DNA from: Parasponia andersonii
Taxonomy: Eukaryota; Streptophyta; Magnoliopsida; Rosales; Cannabaceae
Direction: 5' to 3'
Assembly: GCA_002914805.1 (NCBI GenBank)
Contig: JXTB01000326.1
Span: forward strand, 252,892-316,891
DNA: 64,000 nt
Shown here: positions 28,730 through 41,400 of the stretch, in pieces
Position numbering within the stretch: position 1 is the first letter of the stretch
How the letters are laid out: each line of letters opens with the position of its first letter
Program-made: the position numbers and the translations under genes
Notes under the pieces: model-generated
What the model was told of the DNA's origin: nothing
Databases searched by the model: none
Seen by the model: only the letters and a program-made list of their open reading frames with translations

Positions 28730-30241
28730 ATGCTAAAATCAACCTTCCATCCCTTTTTCTCGGCCTTTCCCGCCAAAGTTAGAACCAGAAAACCACCCTA
28801 TAATGTTACCAAAAGTTCTTTCTCACAAGCCCCACCAACTGTTCGACAAAATGCCTCAACGAACGACCGCAGCGGGATCCTTCTACAGCTCCAGCACTCC
28901 CCTACTTCAGCTTATGTCCACCTTCCTTTCTGTCGAAAACGCTGCCATTACTGCGACTTCCCCATCGTCGCTCTTGGCTCCGCTTCGAGCCAAACCGAGG
29001 ACGACCCTCGAATGGTGAACTATATAAATCTCCTCTGTCGAGAGATTATGGCGACCAAAGCAGAAACCAAGACCAGCCCACCTCTGGAAACGGTGTTTTT
29101 CGGGGGTGGAACTCCTTCTTTGATGCCGCCGAGGCTTGTTTCGTCGGTTTTGGAGACGTTGAGATCGAAATTTGGGCTGAGCTCAGATGCTGAGATGTCC
29201 ATGGAAATGGACCCTGGGACTTTTGATGCTGTGAAATTGAAGGAGCTCTTGGACTTGGGTGTGAACAGGGTTTCACTGGGAGTTCAGGCATTTCAAGAAG
29301 AGTTGTTGAAGTCTTGTGGGAGAGCACATGGTCTCAAGGAGGTTTATGAGGCTATTGAGATTGTTGGTTCTTGTGGGGTTGGGAATTGGAGTATGGACCT
29401 TATCTCGTCTCTTCCGTACCAAACTCCACAAATGTGGGAAGAGAGTTTGAGGCTTACTATTGAAGCACAACCACCCCATGTATCGGTGTATGATTTGCAA
29501 GTGGAGCAAGGCACAAAATTTGGATTGCTGTAAGTAACCGAGTATGTTGTGATAAAATAATAGCTTCAATTTATAATCGTTTAGTTCTGAAATTTGAATG
29601 TTTGCAGGTATACACCAGGGGAGTTTCCATTGCCTTCTGATTCACAGTCGGCTGATTTGTATAAAATGGCATCGCGAATGCTTTCCGGTGGGGGTTACAA
29701 TCATTATGAGATCAGTAGTTACTGCAAAAGTGGATTTGAATGCAAGCATAATCTAACGTATTGGAAGAACAAACCTTTCTATGCTTTTGGCCTTGGTTCA
29801 GCTAGCTACGTCGGAGGACTGAGATTTTCTAGGCCAAAAAATATGAAAGGGTACGTGGAGTTCGTGGAAAAGTTGGAGAATGGGATGGTAGATTGCCATA
29901 AAAACAACCACATTGATTCCAAGGACATTGCCCTGGATGTTGTTATGCTCTCTCTAAGGACTGCAGGAGGCCTAGATTTGAAGTCCTTTGGAGAATCATA
30001 TGGTAATTCCCTTGCTGTTTCTCTTTGCAAGGCCTACAAACCTTACATAGAAAGTGGGCATGTAGTTTGTTTGGATGAGAATAGAAATGCCTTGTCTGCA
30101 GACAAATTTGGTACCTTGCTAATTGAAGAGAGCTGCGACAAGATTCAAAAAGAGCTTGCTTATATTCGGCTTAGTGATCCAGACGGTTTCCTTCTATCAA
30201 ATGAACTAATATCTCATGCATTTGGGGTGATAGCTCCATAG
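28730..30241 (+). CDS. HemW-like radical SAM protein (coproporphyrinogen oxidase-like), 477 aa
   Basis: Two exons, 28730-29529 and 29608-30241, encode 477 aa. The radical SAM motif is CxxxCxxC at C68, C72 and C75, followed by DF. True HemN oxidases have a further cysteine there; HemW proteins have Phe. GGGTPS (125-130) is the SAM-binding glycine motif. HNLTYW at 314-319 is the HNxxYW signature associated with heme binding in HemW. The family is therefore heme chaperone/trafficking rather than the oxygen-independent oxidase, despite common annotation as the latter. The first 50 or so residues are rich in Ser, Lys and Arg and look like an organelle transit peptide. The ATG is fixed by an upstream in-frame TGA at 28715-28717. 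The region upstream is transposon DNA. A broken duplicate of the 3' half lies at 31585-32015. Confidence 0.93.
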
Positions 30242-31254
30242 TCTCTAATCCATTTGAATCCTGAAACTCTTTCATGTGATCGAAAATTTCAGAAAGAAAA
30301 TATGCATTAACACCTGGTGACATACAGAGATCAAGATTTGGTGATACTAATTTTTCCATGGTATGGTCCTAGTATGACCGATTCTTGTATTGTCATAAAT
30401 TGGTGCAGTTGGTGGTGAAGGATAGCGTGTTTTAATGGAATAAGGAAACTAAGACAGCGAGAAACTAGTTTTCAGCATTGAGTGTATCATGAACTAGAGC
30501 ATGATGACAAGGAATAACTGGTGCAACTATAGAGTCTTGTTTCAGATTAAACAGATTCTATAAAGGAAAAGGGTAAGCCTAATTGTCTGCAGACTAGCTG
30601 TCTCAGGATGCGATGTGGGTATTTCAACATAGATTGACAAGGGACAAGAACGAATTCAACTCCAGTTATAGAATTTGACATTTGAATTTCAGCTTTTTGC
30701 CCCCGGGGGGGTGGGGGGTGGAATTGTAGTTGTAATTGAACTTATTTGTATGCCCAATCTATGGTGGTTGTCTGTTTTATTTATATTTGTTTTTTAAATC
30801 ATTGGTTGATAACGATGAACTCGTCTCCACCTGTGCTTTGAATGCATCTATACATATATACACATATACACGCAGTAATTTACGCATTGAGTGTGTGTTT
30901 ATTTTATTTCCCTCTCCTTGAGCGAAAGAACTTTTCGTCTGAAACAAGGGTTTTTATCAATGCCATTTGCGATCCTCTACAACAAAGAATCAAAGATGCT
31001 TAGTATTTTGAAGTTTATTTTGAAGTTGAAAGTGCTGAGAGGAGTAGGGACTACTATCAGATAAAGATGCCTACGATGTACATTTTGCAGAATCATAACA
31101 CAACTAAATTGGAGTCTTTGATTTTTTTATAAATGTACTAATTATTACAACTCTTCTATAACTTTATTAAGGGAAAGATATGACATATGTAGGAAGCTTT
31201 TAATTGATGTACCATGGTTAGCTTCTTGCTTATGATACAAACCTATGGATACAA
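30242..31254. other. HemW 3' flank, left copy of a duplicated intergenic segment
   Basis: No gene. Blocks here recur in the same order at 32036-33000 (for example ACTAATTTTTC, AACTAGAGCATGATGACAA, CAGATTAAACAGATTC-like, and TTTATTAAGGGAAA), showing this is one copy of a tandem segmental duplication. There is a G-rich run at about 30701-30719. Confidence 0.75.
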
Positions 31255-31580
31255 ATTAGTATTTGGAAGAACTCGCTTAAGTGTTATGAGATCTTGGCAA
31301 AGGTTAAAAAGTAATACCTTTGGTGCAAAAAAAATAAATAATAAATAAAAAAAGATAAAAATGAAGAAGTAACGTAGAAAAGTGGAAGCATCATAAAGTC
31401 AGTAGCCAGGTATAGTATATTATATACTCGTTTGCTTCTGCATGAATGAAACAGTGTCTGTGAGAATCGTAAATAATTCAAGGAGAAAATAAGATACAAG
31501 AAATAAAGGGATAATGGAAATCCTGGATAACCATTGAAATGTACTGTTCTGAAAGAGAGAAAAATAAAAACCAAAAAGAT
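31255..31580 (-). pseudogene. C2H2 protein gene fragment (exon 8 region), duplicated and broken
   Basis: This block matches about 33660-33960, the exon 8 region of the C2H2 gene and its flanking introns. Shared segments include TAGTATTTGGA, ACCTTTGGTGCA, CGTTTGCTTCTGCAT, ATAATTCAAGGAGAAA and GGATAATGGAAATCC. Exon 8 coding sense is disrupted by indels. The rest of the gene is absent because the duplication breakpoint lies just to the right. Confidence 0.85.
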
Positions 31581-31584
31581 AGTA

Positions 31585-32015
31585 TATTCAAGGAGCAAGG
31601 TAAGCTCAATCGGCTTGCTCTGTTGGAGAAGTGAGATTTTCTAGACCAAAAAGCATGAAAGGGTGCACATGGAGTTTTGTGAAAATTTTGGAGAATGGGA
31701 TTGTAGACTGCCAAAAAAATAAAAAATAAAAACCATCACATTGCTTCCTAGGACATTGCCATGAATGTTGTTATGCTTTTTCTGAGGACTGCAAAAAGCC
31801 TCGATTTAAAGTCTTTTTGAGAAGCATGTGATGACCCCCTTGTTGTTTCTCTTTGTAAAAGTGAAGTCTACAATTCTTATGTAGAAAATGAGCAGGTAGG
31901 AGAAAATTCAAAAGGAGCTTTTGCTTATATTCGGTTTAGTGATGTATATAACTACATGTTTTCCTTCTACCAAATGAAGAAATATCTCATGCAGTTGGAG
32001 TCATAGCTCCATAAT
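31585..32015 (+). pseudogene. HemW fragment (3' half of exon 2), duplicated and broken
   Basis: Similar to 29795-30241 of the intact gene: GAGATTTTCTAGACC, ATGAAAGGGT, GAGAATGGGATTGTAGA, GGACATTGCCATGAATGTTGTTATG, and the end GCAGTTGGAGTCATAGCTCCATAA corresponding to the intact stop region. Several small indels and internal stops break the frame, and about 80 bp of the intact sequence is missing near 31895. There is no 5' part and no promoter, so it cannot encode a product. Confidence 0.9.
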
Positions 32016-33581
32016 TATCTGATCTTTTTGAATCTTTAAGTTCTTCATGTGATATCCTTAAGCTTTTCACGTGATAAAGAAGTTAAGAAAGAAAAAAAAT
32101 GCATGCCTAGTAATATGCAGAGATCACTATGCAGTGACACTAATTTTTCGATGGCATTGTCCTAGGGTGGCCTCATTCATGTATTCTCTTATTTGACGTA
32201 GTGTGGTGTTAATGGGACATGGAAACTAAGACAGCAAGAAGGGTTTTCTACAGTGAGGGTATTATGAACTAGAGCATGATGACAACGAACAAACAGTGAC
32301 AAGAATCCTACACTTGTTACAGGTTAAACAGATTCGATCACGAAAAGGGTTAGCGTAAATTTACTTAAGATCAGCTTTGCTTCCGGAAGTAACGTGAGTA
32401 ATTTAAAGATTATAGCATAACGAGTGACGAGAATGAATTCAACTCCGGTTACAGAATTTCAACACTTGCACGAAGCTATAATTGTAGTTTTATGCCTTAT
32501 CTATGGTTAATCGTTTTCTTTCAGCTATTGCTTGCTGACCATGAACTCAACTCCACCTTGGCCATGAATGCAGCTGCACAACTGTACATCGTAACCTATA
32601 GTTTTTTTTTTTATTATTTTTCTGTTTCGTCATATTGCACAAATGACTTTTTGGTCTTAAACACAGGTTTATATCAATGCCATGTGCAATCCAATACAAC
32701 AAATAATCGTTTGAAGTTGGAAGTGCTGAAAGGAGGTCTACTAAGGATAAAAACGCTTGTGATGTACATGCAGCAGAATCATGACAACGTGTTGGATGAT
32801 ATATCAGAAAACTAAACTGGACAGACTAGGGGGATTATTTGATTTATTGTACATGTACAAAACATTACCACTTTTAATCAACCAGAACCTTTATTAAGGG
32901 AAAAATATGATATATATAGGCACGTAGCTTTTGAGTTGGTGATGTAGCGAGGCTGGCTTCTTGCAAGCACGGTTAATCAGTACTCCGCATATGCTGCGAA
33001 ATTTGTGTGAATAGGTCCCTTTGGCATAAGGAGAATGTTGTCGTCATTTTGATCTGTTCATCTGATAGATGAATCGAAAGGCCTAAACTTCAAAATAGGA
33101 AAAGTCGAGTTAGAGAATAATAACTACGACATCCACCAGACATCATTGGTACTGTAATTGTAATAGTTTTACGTATAATATTAGGTAGCACGATCAAGCA
33201 AATAAAACAAAATGATGGCCATAAAGACTCGTAGATTTCCACCAACAAAAGAGATGTGGCAGCATTTTTATTTTCTACAGTAAAGAGATTTTTCTTTCAG
33301 TCTCAGACTCTTAATGTCTAACCCAAAAAAACAATCATGTACAGTCTATATCATAATTTCCTTTTTCGATAATATTAGACTAAAATGTCATCTTTTAAAA
33401 GGATGGCACCATACAAGGTAACACAAAGACTCTTGAAACCAATCAAATCACGACAGGTTACCATTACACTTAATTAAATCCGAAGACATTTTCACAGTAC
33501 CAATTTATCAAAGCATGTTGAGCATGTCATTCACAATTTGTGAATTGAATGTCTCAAAGACAATTTAATATGGATTACCAA
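32016..33581. other. Right copy of the duplicated intergenic segment
   Basis: The left part mirrors 30242-31254. 33001-33581 is the 3' flank of the C2H2 gene, with no gene seen. A short open frame at 32492-32815 is not a gene: it overlaps the duplicated non-coding DNA. Confidence 0.7.
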
Positions 33582-36352
33582 TTACGAGGGTTTGGTTTTC
33601 CGCCCAACTGGTGAGACGCGTCTAAGCTTCTGGGTCCTCATTCTCATCTCTCTGCATAACACAACAAATTAGTATTTGGATGAACTCATTCAAATATTAA
33701 TGGGGTCTCTCTAAAGATAAAGAGTGGTACCTTTGGTGCAGAAAAACAATAACATAGAAAATTGGGAGCAACATCAAAGTCAGTATTGAAATAGCGAGGT
33801 ACAGTACACTTGTTTGCTTCTGCATGGATGAAACAGCGTGACAAAAAAGATAAACTGAGAAGCCTAAATAATTCAAGGAGAAATGAGACAAAAGAAACTA
33901 TGCGGTAATGGAAATCCCAGATTACCATTGACATGTACTCTTCTGACGGATAAAAAAGACAATCCTAGATGTATTGAACTTTGGCAAATAACCTTTGAAT
34001 CTAAAAGAGTGGGGGAAAAAGAAAATCTCTTTTTAAGGTTTGTGGATAGCGTGTAGCATAGACCTGATATGGGCATAACATTTTTGCAAGCACTGAATTG
34101 GAGACTAAGATATTCTATGAGTGCATGGTTCCATGTGTCCTGCCCAAGAATCCAATTTACAGGAGTAGCATACTGAAGCCTTACCTTGCCACCTCTCGAG
34201 AAAGGTTTCTGTTTCCCCGAGCAAGTGTGAGCATCACAAAATTGGTGCAGAAACAATTCTAAAGATAAATAAGAATGTCAACATATTGCAGAAACAATTC
34301 TAAAGATAAATAAGAATATCAACATATGTAGGAAAAAATAGCAACTTCAGGAATAGCTCCTCAAAAGTACACTATTACACTGATGAAAATGAAAGTATAA
34401 TAGCAAAAAGATATGTTTCAGAAATCTCTCTATAAAGTTGAAAATAACCATGAAGGCGACTCGCTGAGGGTCCCTGATGAATGAGGAAACAGCTATCAGC
34501 AAGACTCTGCAAGATTCAAACTACTCTATAAACAAAACAAGGCCAAGTGTTTAGTTTAAACAAAGCTAACAAGAAAAGAATTCAAAACAACCTCACATAA
34601 ATGGCGATTCCTAGCAACAGCTGCAAGATTGCATTTGGTTTTGTGTGATTTAGTATTCATCACATGATCACAATGCAATGCCCCACATAAATCAGCTATG
34701 CACTTACTGCCATTCTGTGTCCATTAAAAGTTTACAATATCCATATTGTTAGTGCAATACAAGAGTAGTTATTGTCACATGACAACAATATCAAAAAAGG
34801 CATAATGAACCAAGTTACCAAGTGTTCCTACCACTCTCAATCAACAGGAAAAACCGTAAGTGTGTTCCTACCATACAAGAGTCAAGACAAGGGAAATGGT
34901 CTAGGTCTACATACAATATTAAGAAGATTGTAATGTCTGCTGTCAAAATGCTGATCAAGAAACTTTTCAGCACGGAAGCTCTTCTTACAGTATCCACACT
35001 GCCATTCATTTATATCCACATGAATCTTGTGCTCCTCCTGATCTCTAAAGATGTCATTGTCAGGATGAAGTCGACACTTGCTTGGAATCTGATAGTGTTC
35101 TCGTTCCACAAATGGCATCAAGTACTAAATCATACACAACAACAGCTGTTATTTAAACTATACATACCTTTCATAGGACAATTCTGTAATGAAAACCAGC
35201 ATTTGGCTCCTACCTCCTGAATGATTTTCCATGCTGCTCTACTTCTTTCTCTGGAACAATGCACTTCATGAGCATGTTCCTCTTCTTGTATGATAGTTCT
35301 AACAAAAAAGACACAGATTAGGGGGCCCAAGGCCTCAGACACAAGTTAAAACTGCAATTATTAGTGTTCATTAATGCAGTTAATTCTTCTACACAATTTT
35401 CCTAATAACAGAAAAAGACACAGTTACTACAACCAGTGACTGTCTGATCTTAGTAAGGTAAACAATCAAATACATCGCTAAACCTTCCAACTTTACCTCA
35501 AATCCCACATTGTTCTAAATTAGACCTTACAACTATTGACTAATTATAACCTGAGTAGAAACCATACCTTGAGCCATCAGATCCTTCATTGGCCTGGATT
35601 ACAAAGTACAGAGATAGGGTTATAGCACAAAGCTTAATGATCAAAACATAACCATAAATAAAAATAGATATCCAGATGCCAAAGAAACACTGGGGAGCCA
35701 AAAACCGAAAGAAAAAAACCCAAAACTGATCGAACTTAGTCCTCCTATGCATCATACAAGGAAGTAACCAAACTTGTAAATTTAAAAAGCCACAAAGAGC
35801 TCCACAAGAACTTAGAAAACTGAAAATAACTACAAAAGCATTAATTTCAAGGCCCAAAACAAGACAATCTTTTTAAGGAAACTATCTTTTGCATTGTTCT
35901 TTAAACTTGAAGATAATGAGAGGACATTCTTCCTTGGGGCATTTTATTCTAGTTCCATATTTTCCGAAGTGTCTCAGTGTCCCAGCTTTCCAAAAATAAA
36001 AACGTAAAACACATAACCATAGTTCTTTCCACTGTACCTCCTTTCAAAAAGAAAAAATAAATAAATAAAATAAAATAAAGTAGTTCTTTCCACTGTACCA
36101 CGACCAGTTCATCAATATGTATATGCATAACCAAATTATAAGGAGATAAAACCAATAAACCTCCAAAACCAAAAACCCAATTCGTAAAATTAAAGCTACC
36201 TAACATAATACTCACATACACAAAATTCTCTCAACTAAACATCTATATTTATACATGTATGGAGGAAAAGGCCAAAAGAGTACCCGGGTTCCTTGAAGAA
36301 AAAGCAAGACCAAGAACGCAATAATGGAAGTAACTGCTCTGGTTTTCTTCAT
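33582..36352 (-). CDS. Membrane-anchored C2H2-type zinc-finger protein, 267 aa
   Basis: Nine small exons close in frame: 36284-36352, 35568-35593 (26-bp microexon), 35214-35298, 34915-35124, 34592-34714, 34449-34506, 34185-34258, 33731-33819, 33582-33651. The product has an N-terminal hydrophobic segment (residues 1-22, signal peptide or anchor). One zinc finger follows with C103-x2-C106-x12-H119-x4-H124 (WQCGYCKKSFRAEKFLDQH), then a cysteine-rich stretch (131-215; CIADLCGALHCDH, FCDAHTCSG). A C-terminal transmembrane helix (about 218-240) and a short basic tail ending KPS complete it. This looks like a lumenal or apoplastic domain anchored by one helix, not a transcription factor. I recognise it as a conserved plant protein of unknown function but can give no symbol. 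Exon 7 has a duplicated acceptor. A broken piece of this gene lies at 31255-31580. Confidence 0.85.
34249..34330. repeat. 41-bp tandem duplication covering the exon 7 acceptor of the C2H2 gene
   Basis: Two near-identical units start at 34249 and 34290. Each contains the pyrimidine-rich intron end, the AG and the first ten exon bases. The real exon 7 begins at 34258; the copy would begin at 34299 and add 41 bp, putting an in-frame TAG before the true exon. Confidence 0.85.
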
Positions 36353-38425
36353 CTTTCTCCAAGGTTCAAAGTTGAAGATTTGAAGGGTTTCTGCGAAATC
36401 CCGTTTTGGGTTGGTGTAACTACGTAAAACGGTGTTTGGAAGCCTGGAAAAAGCCACTTCTATCCGGATTAGAAGAGTTCCAAGCACCGTTCAAGAATAG
36501 TGCAATTCCAACTCCTCTTGGGGACTTGTTCCTCTCTCGCTCTGTCTCTTCCACCCTATAAATCTCTGAACTTGCTTAGAGAGAGAGAGAGAGAGAGAGA
36601 GAGACGCCGATGGGGGTTTCTTAGGGGCGGCGCTGCGGCTGCCTAGGCGGGAGATTGGAAGGACCAACGACAACGCCTCTTAAAAACGACAATATTTCAT
36701 ATAAACGACGTTAATTAGAAATAACGGCAATGTTTTTCACAAACGAGAATAATACATAGAAGACAACAGTACGAAAGCGACAATAAGAATTAAACGATAT
36801 AGTCACTTAAACACCAATGAATTTAAGAAACGACATGGTATTATATCAACAAAAGGATATCAAAAACGACGGGAACAGACAAACGACAAAGTATCACACA
36901 GACGACAAGAAGATACGAAGGACGGCAGTGACGAAAAATAACAACGGCTAATACTAATGACATGTGTCTTTAAAATGACAAATAAAAAATAAATAAATAA
37001 AACAAAAAAAGAACTCTTATTATATAGCTTTTTATAAAACGAGCAATATCATCATGGAATATATAAACACGCAAGTGCCTCTTAATTATTAGTCTACTAT
37101 ATTTACATTTCACAACATAATTTAGTCTAATAAAATTTGTTAGACCGCGGACGATTCAATAAAAATTGGCCACGACATAATATGATATGAGCCGTATTAG
37201 GGAATGAAAGAATGATATTTTACTTTTAGAATGGCACCTAGAAGGTCTTTGTCCAAGTTGTCTCAACAACAAAGGGTTGCCTTCTTACTCTATTCTTAAT
37301 GCTTCACATTAGCAAGTTGAGATGGCAACCAGCCTTAAACAACCATGATGTTACCTAAGCAGAATTGCACTTCTACGACTTAGCACCAATAGTATTGTTC
37401 TTGACCAAGTGATAAACGTGCCACAGCAAGCAAATCGTTTGCAATAGTCAGTGACTAACTACAATTTTTTGAATATAAGACCATGTCCAAGTTTAGATAG
37501 ATTTCACATCAAACATTCTGTGAATAGCTCTCCATCATTTTATTGACCTTTTTAAGTTTCTTTCAAGTTGAAGTATGGCTTGTAGCACATGTCGCAATTT
37601 ACGTCTGATTTTGCTCATAATTTTTCTTGCTTTATCTCCTAAATCTTTTGCGTGTGTGTTCTTTTTCGGGTTTTCGCTTCTCTTCCTTGCTGCTATGTAC
37701 TTGTCGCTTCGGGCTTACAACTGTGAAAATCACTCGAACACATTGTCAAGGTAAGAAAACAAGGCAAAGTAGGGGAAGATAAGCTCTGAATGTAGCTTCC
37801 TTTCCGTAAGAGACAGGTGAATTTACATGAACATCAAGTTATAATCATAATTACCAGAAGGTTTTCAGAACTAGAGACTTTAAACACGAACCATGTGTTT
37901 TTCAACTAGTGTTGTAAGCATTTCTTTCGCTATGTAAAGAGTGCTAATATTCCCTCATTTAGTTGTAACAAAGCCCTGTTATCTTCAGTTTTTCTTCCTG
38001 TTTTGCTCCGTAATATATCATTTGATTGTAATGTGTACGTATTATATGCGTTAATCTCTATATAAACAAGTATGAAAAAAGACTTGAAAGTGAATATGAT
38101 AAGATAAACGAGGAATGTGAATTAGAATAAGAACAATACTCCTTGTTTTCTATCACTTTCAAACATTCGAATATGAAGACAGGACGACGAATACGAGATG
38201 GAAAACCGCAATGCTAAACGGTGTGGAGTTCAGAAAGTACAACACAGATTAATAAGGGAATTACGTCAAAACTTTCTCGGTGTACAACTCTATGGAAGAA
38301 AGAAGGCATACACGTGCTATTCGTATGGAGTAACTAACTATAGTTTTGCAACAAAATGAATCATATTAATTTACACTGTCTTCGGTGGCAGTACCGCAGC
38401 AAAAAACTGTTGAGAGACATAATGC
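36353..38425. other. C2H2 upstream region, CGAC-rich tract and unassigned DNA
   Basis: Includes the 5' flank of the C2H2 gene with a GA run at 36574-36604, a tract at about 36660-36965 densely repeating ACGAC-like motifs, and about 1.4 kb to 38425 in which no gene is seen. Confidence 0.6.
36660..36965. repeat. Array of degenerate AAACGACA-like motifs
   Basis: About fifteen short motifs of the form A-ACGAC-A, ACGGC or ACGAG occur roughly every 15-25 bp in one orientation. Spaced arrays like this resemble subterminal repeats of plant CACTA-type transposons, but no CACTA terminus is seen nearby, so the origin is inferred. Confidence 0.5.
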
Positions 38426-41400
38426 TTATTTTTTCTTCTTGCCTCTCTTTCTTGAACTAGTTTCAGGCGCTTCTGCTTCTTCGGCCTTCTGCTCTGCCTC
38501 TAATATGGCCAGCTGTATATCCACAGAACAGTGTCAAAACAAGAACCGTTTCAAAGTTTAATTGACTTGGCTCTCAAGAAGCTTTGTATAGCCAAAAGAG
38601 TTACCTCATCTAGAATAGGCTTAAGCTCCCTGTATCGAGCTTCAGCGAGATCAAAACCGTCTTTCCGAAGCTCCTGAGAATCATGTCAAGACACGTGTCA
38701 CAAGCACACGAAGACAGAAATCACTCATATAGACATCAAAGATAAATCAACATTATCAGGAGAGCAATTTGATCCTATTCTGTGCTTATATGCCACAGAA
38801 TTCTTTCTTCACTTCCAGTACAATTACACCAGCCACACAAACTCACCAAAAATCAACACATTCAAGTAAAATGGTTCCAAAGATGATCTAGGAAGCTTGT
38901 TTTATCTGATTGAAAGTGGACTATACTTTAAATTGGGATTTAGGCCCAACCATCTGCTGCCAACATGACCAGTATTTTATGTTTTATTGTAGATGCTTTA
39001 TAGCTCGAGCTTAAACCTCTAATAAGGGCCAAAACAGCGCCAAAAAGGCTAGTAAATTAACCGACAAGCAAGAAATTTTGAAGGAAGAAGAGACAACAGA
39101 CAGACAGATTAATTAAGTACTAGAAAAGGAGTGGGGGAAAAGAAGACCTATACTTTAATATACGAGTAGAATTCTCTATTAAGACAAAAGGACAAAGCAA
39201 ACCTTTCCAGTATGTTGAGTATGTTCATGTGCGGCCATTTGCCAGTACAAGTTTGTACGCCTGTAGAAATCTCTCAATGTCTCTCCAGGCTTCACATAAA
39301 ACAGAAAACAAGGATCAGTTGAGATAGTGATGGCCAGAATGAAAAGCAGTACAGGGCCTACAGTAGCCCCAGGAAAAACTACATAAAGATTAGTTATATC
39401 CCAGGAAAAACTACATAAAGATTAGTTATATCGCAATCTTAAGCAAGAGTCAAACGAATACACGAATTAGGCCGTAAGCAGGAGAGAGCTAAAAGACAAA
39501 ATTAAGAGAAAATAAATAAAGCACCATTGGAGTTCTTTGCGAATCTGAAAGCCCGAGACTGGCTCTTATCTGATCTATCCTGGCCCGTTTCTCCTTCCTT
39601 CGAAGATTCTTTACTCCACCTTTGATTAAAGCAACAGCATCCCCCATTTGAACTGATTCATCTTTGCTACTCTACACAGAGAATGACAAGTGATAAGAAT
39701 TAAGAAGACAAGTTCAGGTATTCTCCTCACATCCCTCCAACATCCTCTAACAGGACAGACATAGAATACAAATAGGAGAAATCAGATAGGATAACAAATG
39801 CAAACTGTCAGATAAAAAGATGGTTTGAAACTGCCAAAGCAAGACATGTTTCCCTAGTTAAAGGACACTGCATCTACTAAGCAAAAGTGCAAACCACAAA
39901 AGTATGAAGTGGCACCTCAACGTCATCATCATCATCATCATTACTCTCATCACTGTTGCTACCACTATCACCTTCATCATCACTATCATCTTCATCTTCT
40001 TCTTCATCTTCATCCTCGGAGGCTTCCACCCATTCAGATTGAGATGCCTTCCATCACACAATAAGCATATTCAGTCAAAAGCAAGTTAAATGCAACAAAT
40101 GAAAAAGATTCTTAGTTTGATCAGATTTCAATTATATCGATAAATCTCGAAATCAAGATGGAATTAATCTGAAAACTAATTGGAACATCTGAGGTGACTG
40201 TTCAAATGGAATTGACAGGTTGACAAATTTAATAGGCTTCATTCAAAGCTAGTTTGTCTCCTTTTCTCTTTTCATTTTACTGTTCCATCTGTAGAACCAT
40301 GACTAAGAAGATGTTATGATATTTGATTTTATAAGGGACTATTACAAACCGGTATGATGCACTTCCATTCATCTAGTTTGCTGAGATTAAGAGAGTACAA
40401 ATCATCAAGTGTAATTTCTTGATCTTTAACCTCCATCATGCCTCCATACAAGTATAATGTATCTCGACCAACAACCATGCAGGAATTGATTCGTCCACAG
40501 GGCTTCACTATCTAAATATTTCATAACAAATTCACAAATCAATTTGAGGATTAATTTGATGGATCACGGGAAAAAGCCATCCAGCGCAACAAACCTCTGG
40601 TAAATCAGAATTTGGTAAATCCAATTTAGCACTGGACTCATGATTCTTTCCATTGGATTTGGAAGATAACCCATCATCATCTACAGTCATGCTTGTGGTC
40701 ATATGCTGAGACATATCATCAATGTTGCTTTCCATGTCACACACCTCTTCATCATACTCAGATTTCTCATCTTTGTCATTTGATGCAAGCTCCTCAGCTT
40801 CAGTAGAATTTGCTTTATCTTCACCAATACATTTTTGTTCAGAAATCTTTTTTAACTGTGCACCATAAATGGAGAACAGCTGTGAGAACCAAAACAAGGG
40901 ATTCTTGACAAATGAATTCCATACTATTTAGTCAAAAGTGCAAAAGGTAAATGGAGAAATATGATTAGAAATCGAAATATCAGATATCATCATATCAATA
41001 AATAAATTTGACGTGGTTAAACCTTCTTTGTTGTTGACTTCTCCTTCCGTAACTCTAATGGATACCTGAATGAAAAAGAAGATAAAATTCTCAAAATTGA
41101 AATAATAACAATGACACCGACATAAAATATAAAGCATCAGTATTTAAGCACTACAAAATGCTTAAGGTTTTTTCAAGACAACCCAATTAGCCACTCGAGA
41201 TAACTTTTCTTTACAGCGAAAGAGCCAAACTGATAATAATTTAAACAGTTTCAACCATTACCAACGGCGGTTGTCTAATTGGAAGCCATAAAGTTCATCC
41301 AAGAACAAGCTCATCATCACATCACCTGCATGGAAAACAGGACATTAACAAGAATAATCAAGGCAAAATGTATTGACCATATGAGAAGCACAAACTTAGT

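Noticed and set aside
28730-30241. Calling this gene an oxygen-independent coproporphyrinogen III oxidase (HemN)
   Set aside because: The cluster motif lacks the fourth Cys (CDF, not CxC) and the protein carries the HNxxYW motif of HemW, so the heme-chaperone family fits better.
32492-32815. 107-codon open frame
   Set aside because: It lies in the duplicated HemW 3' flank, where the corresponding left copy is not open and has no coding sense.
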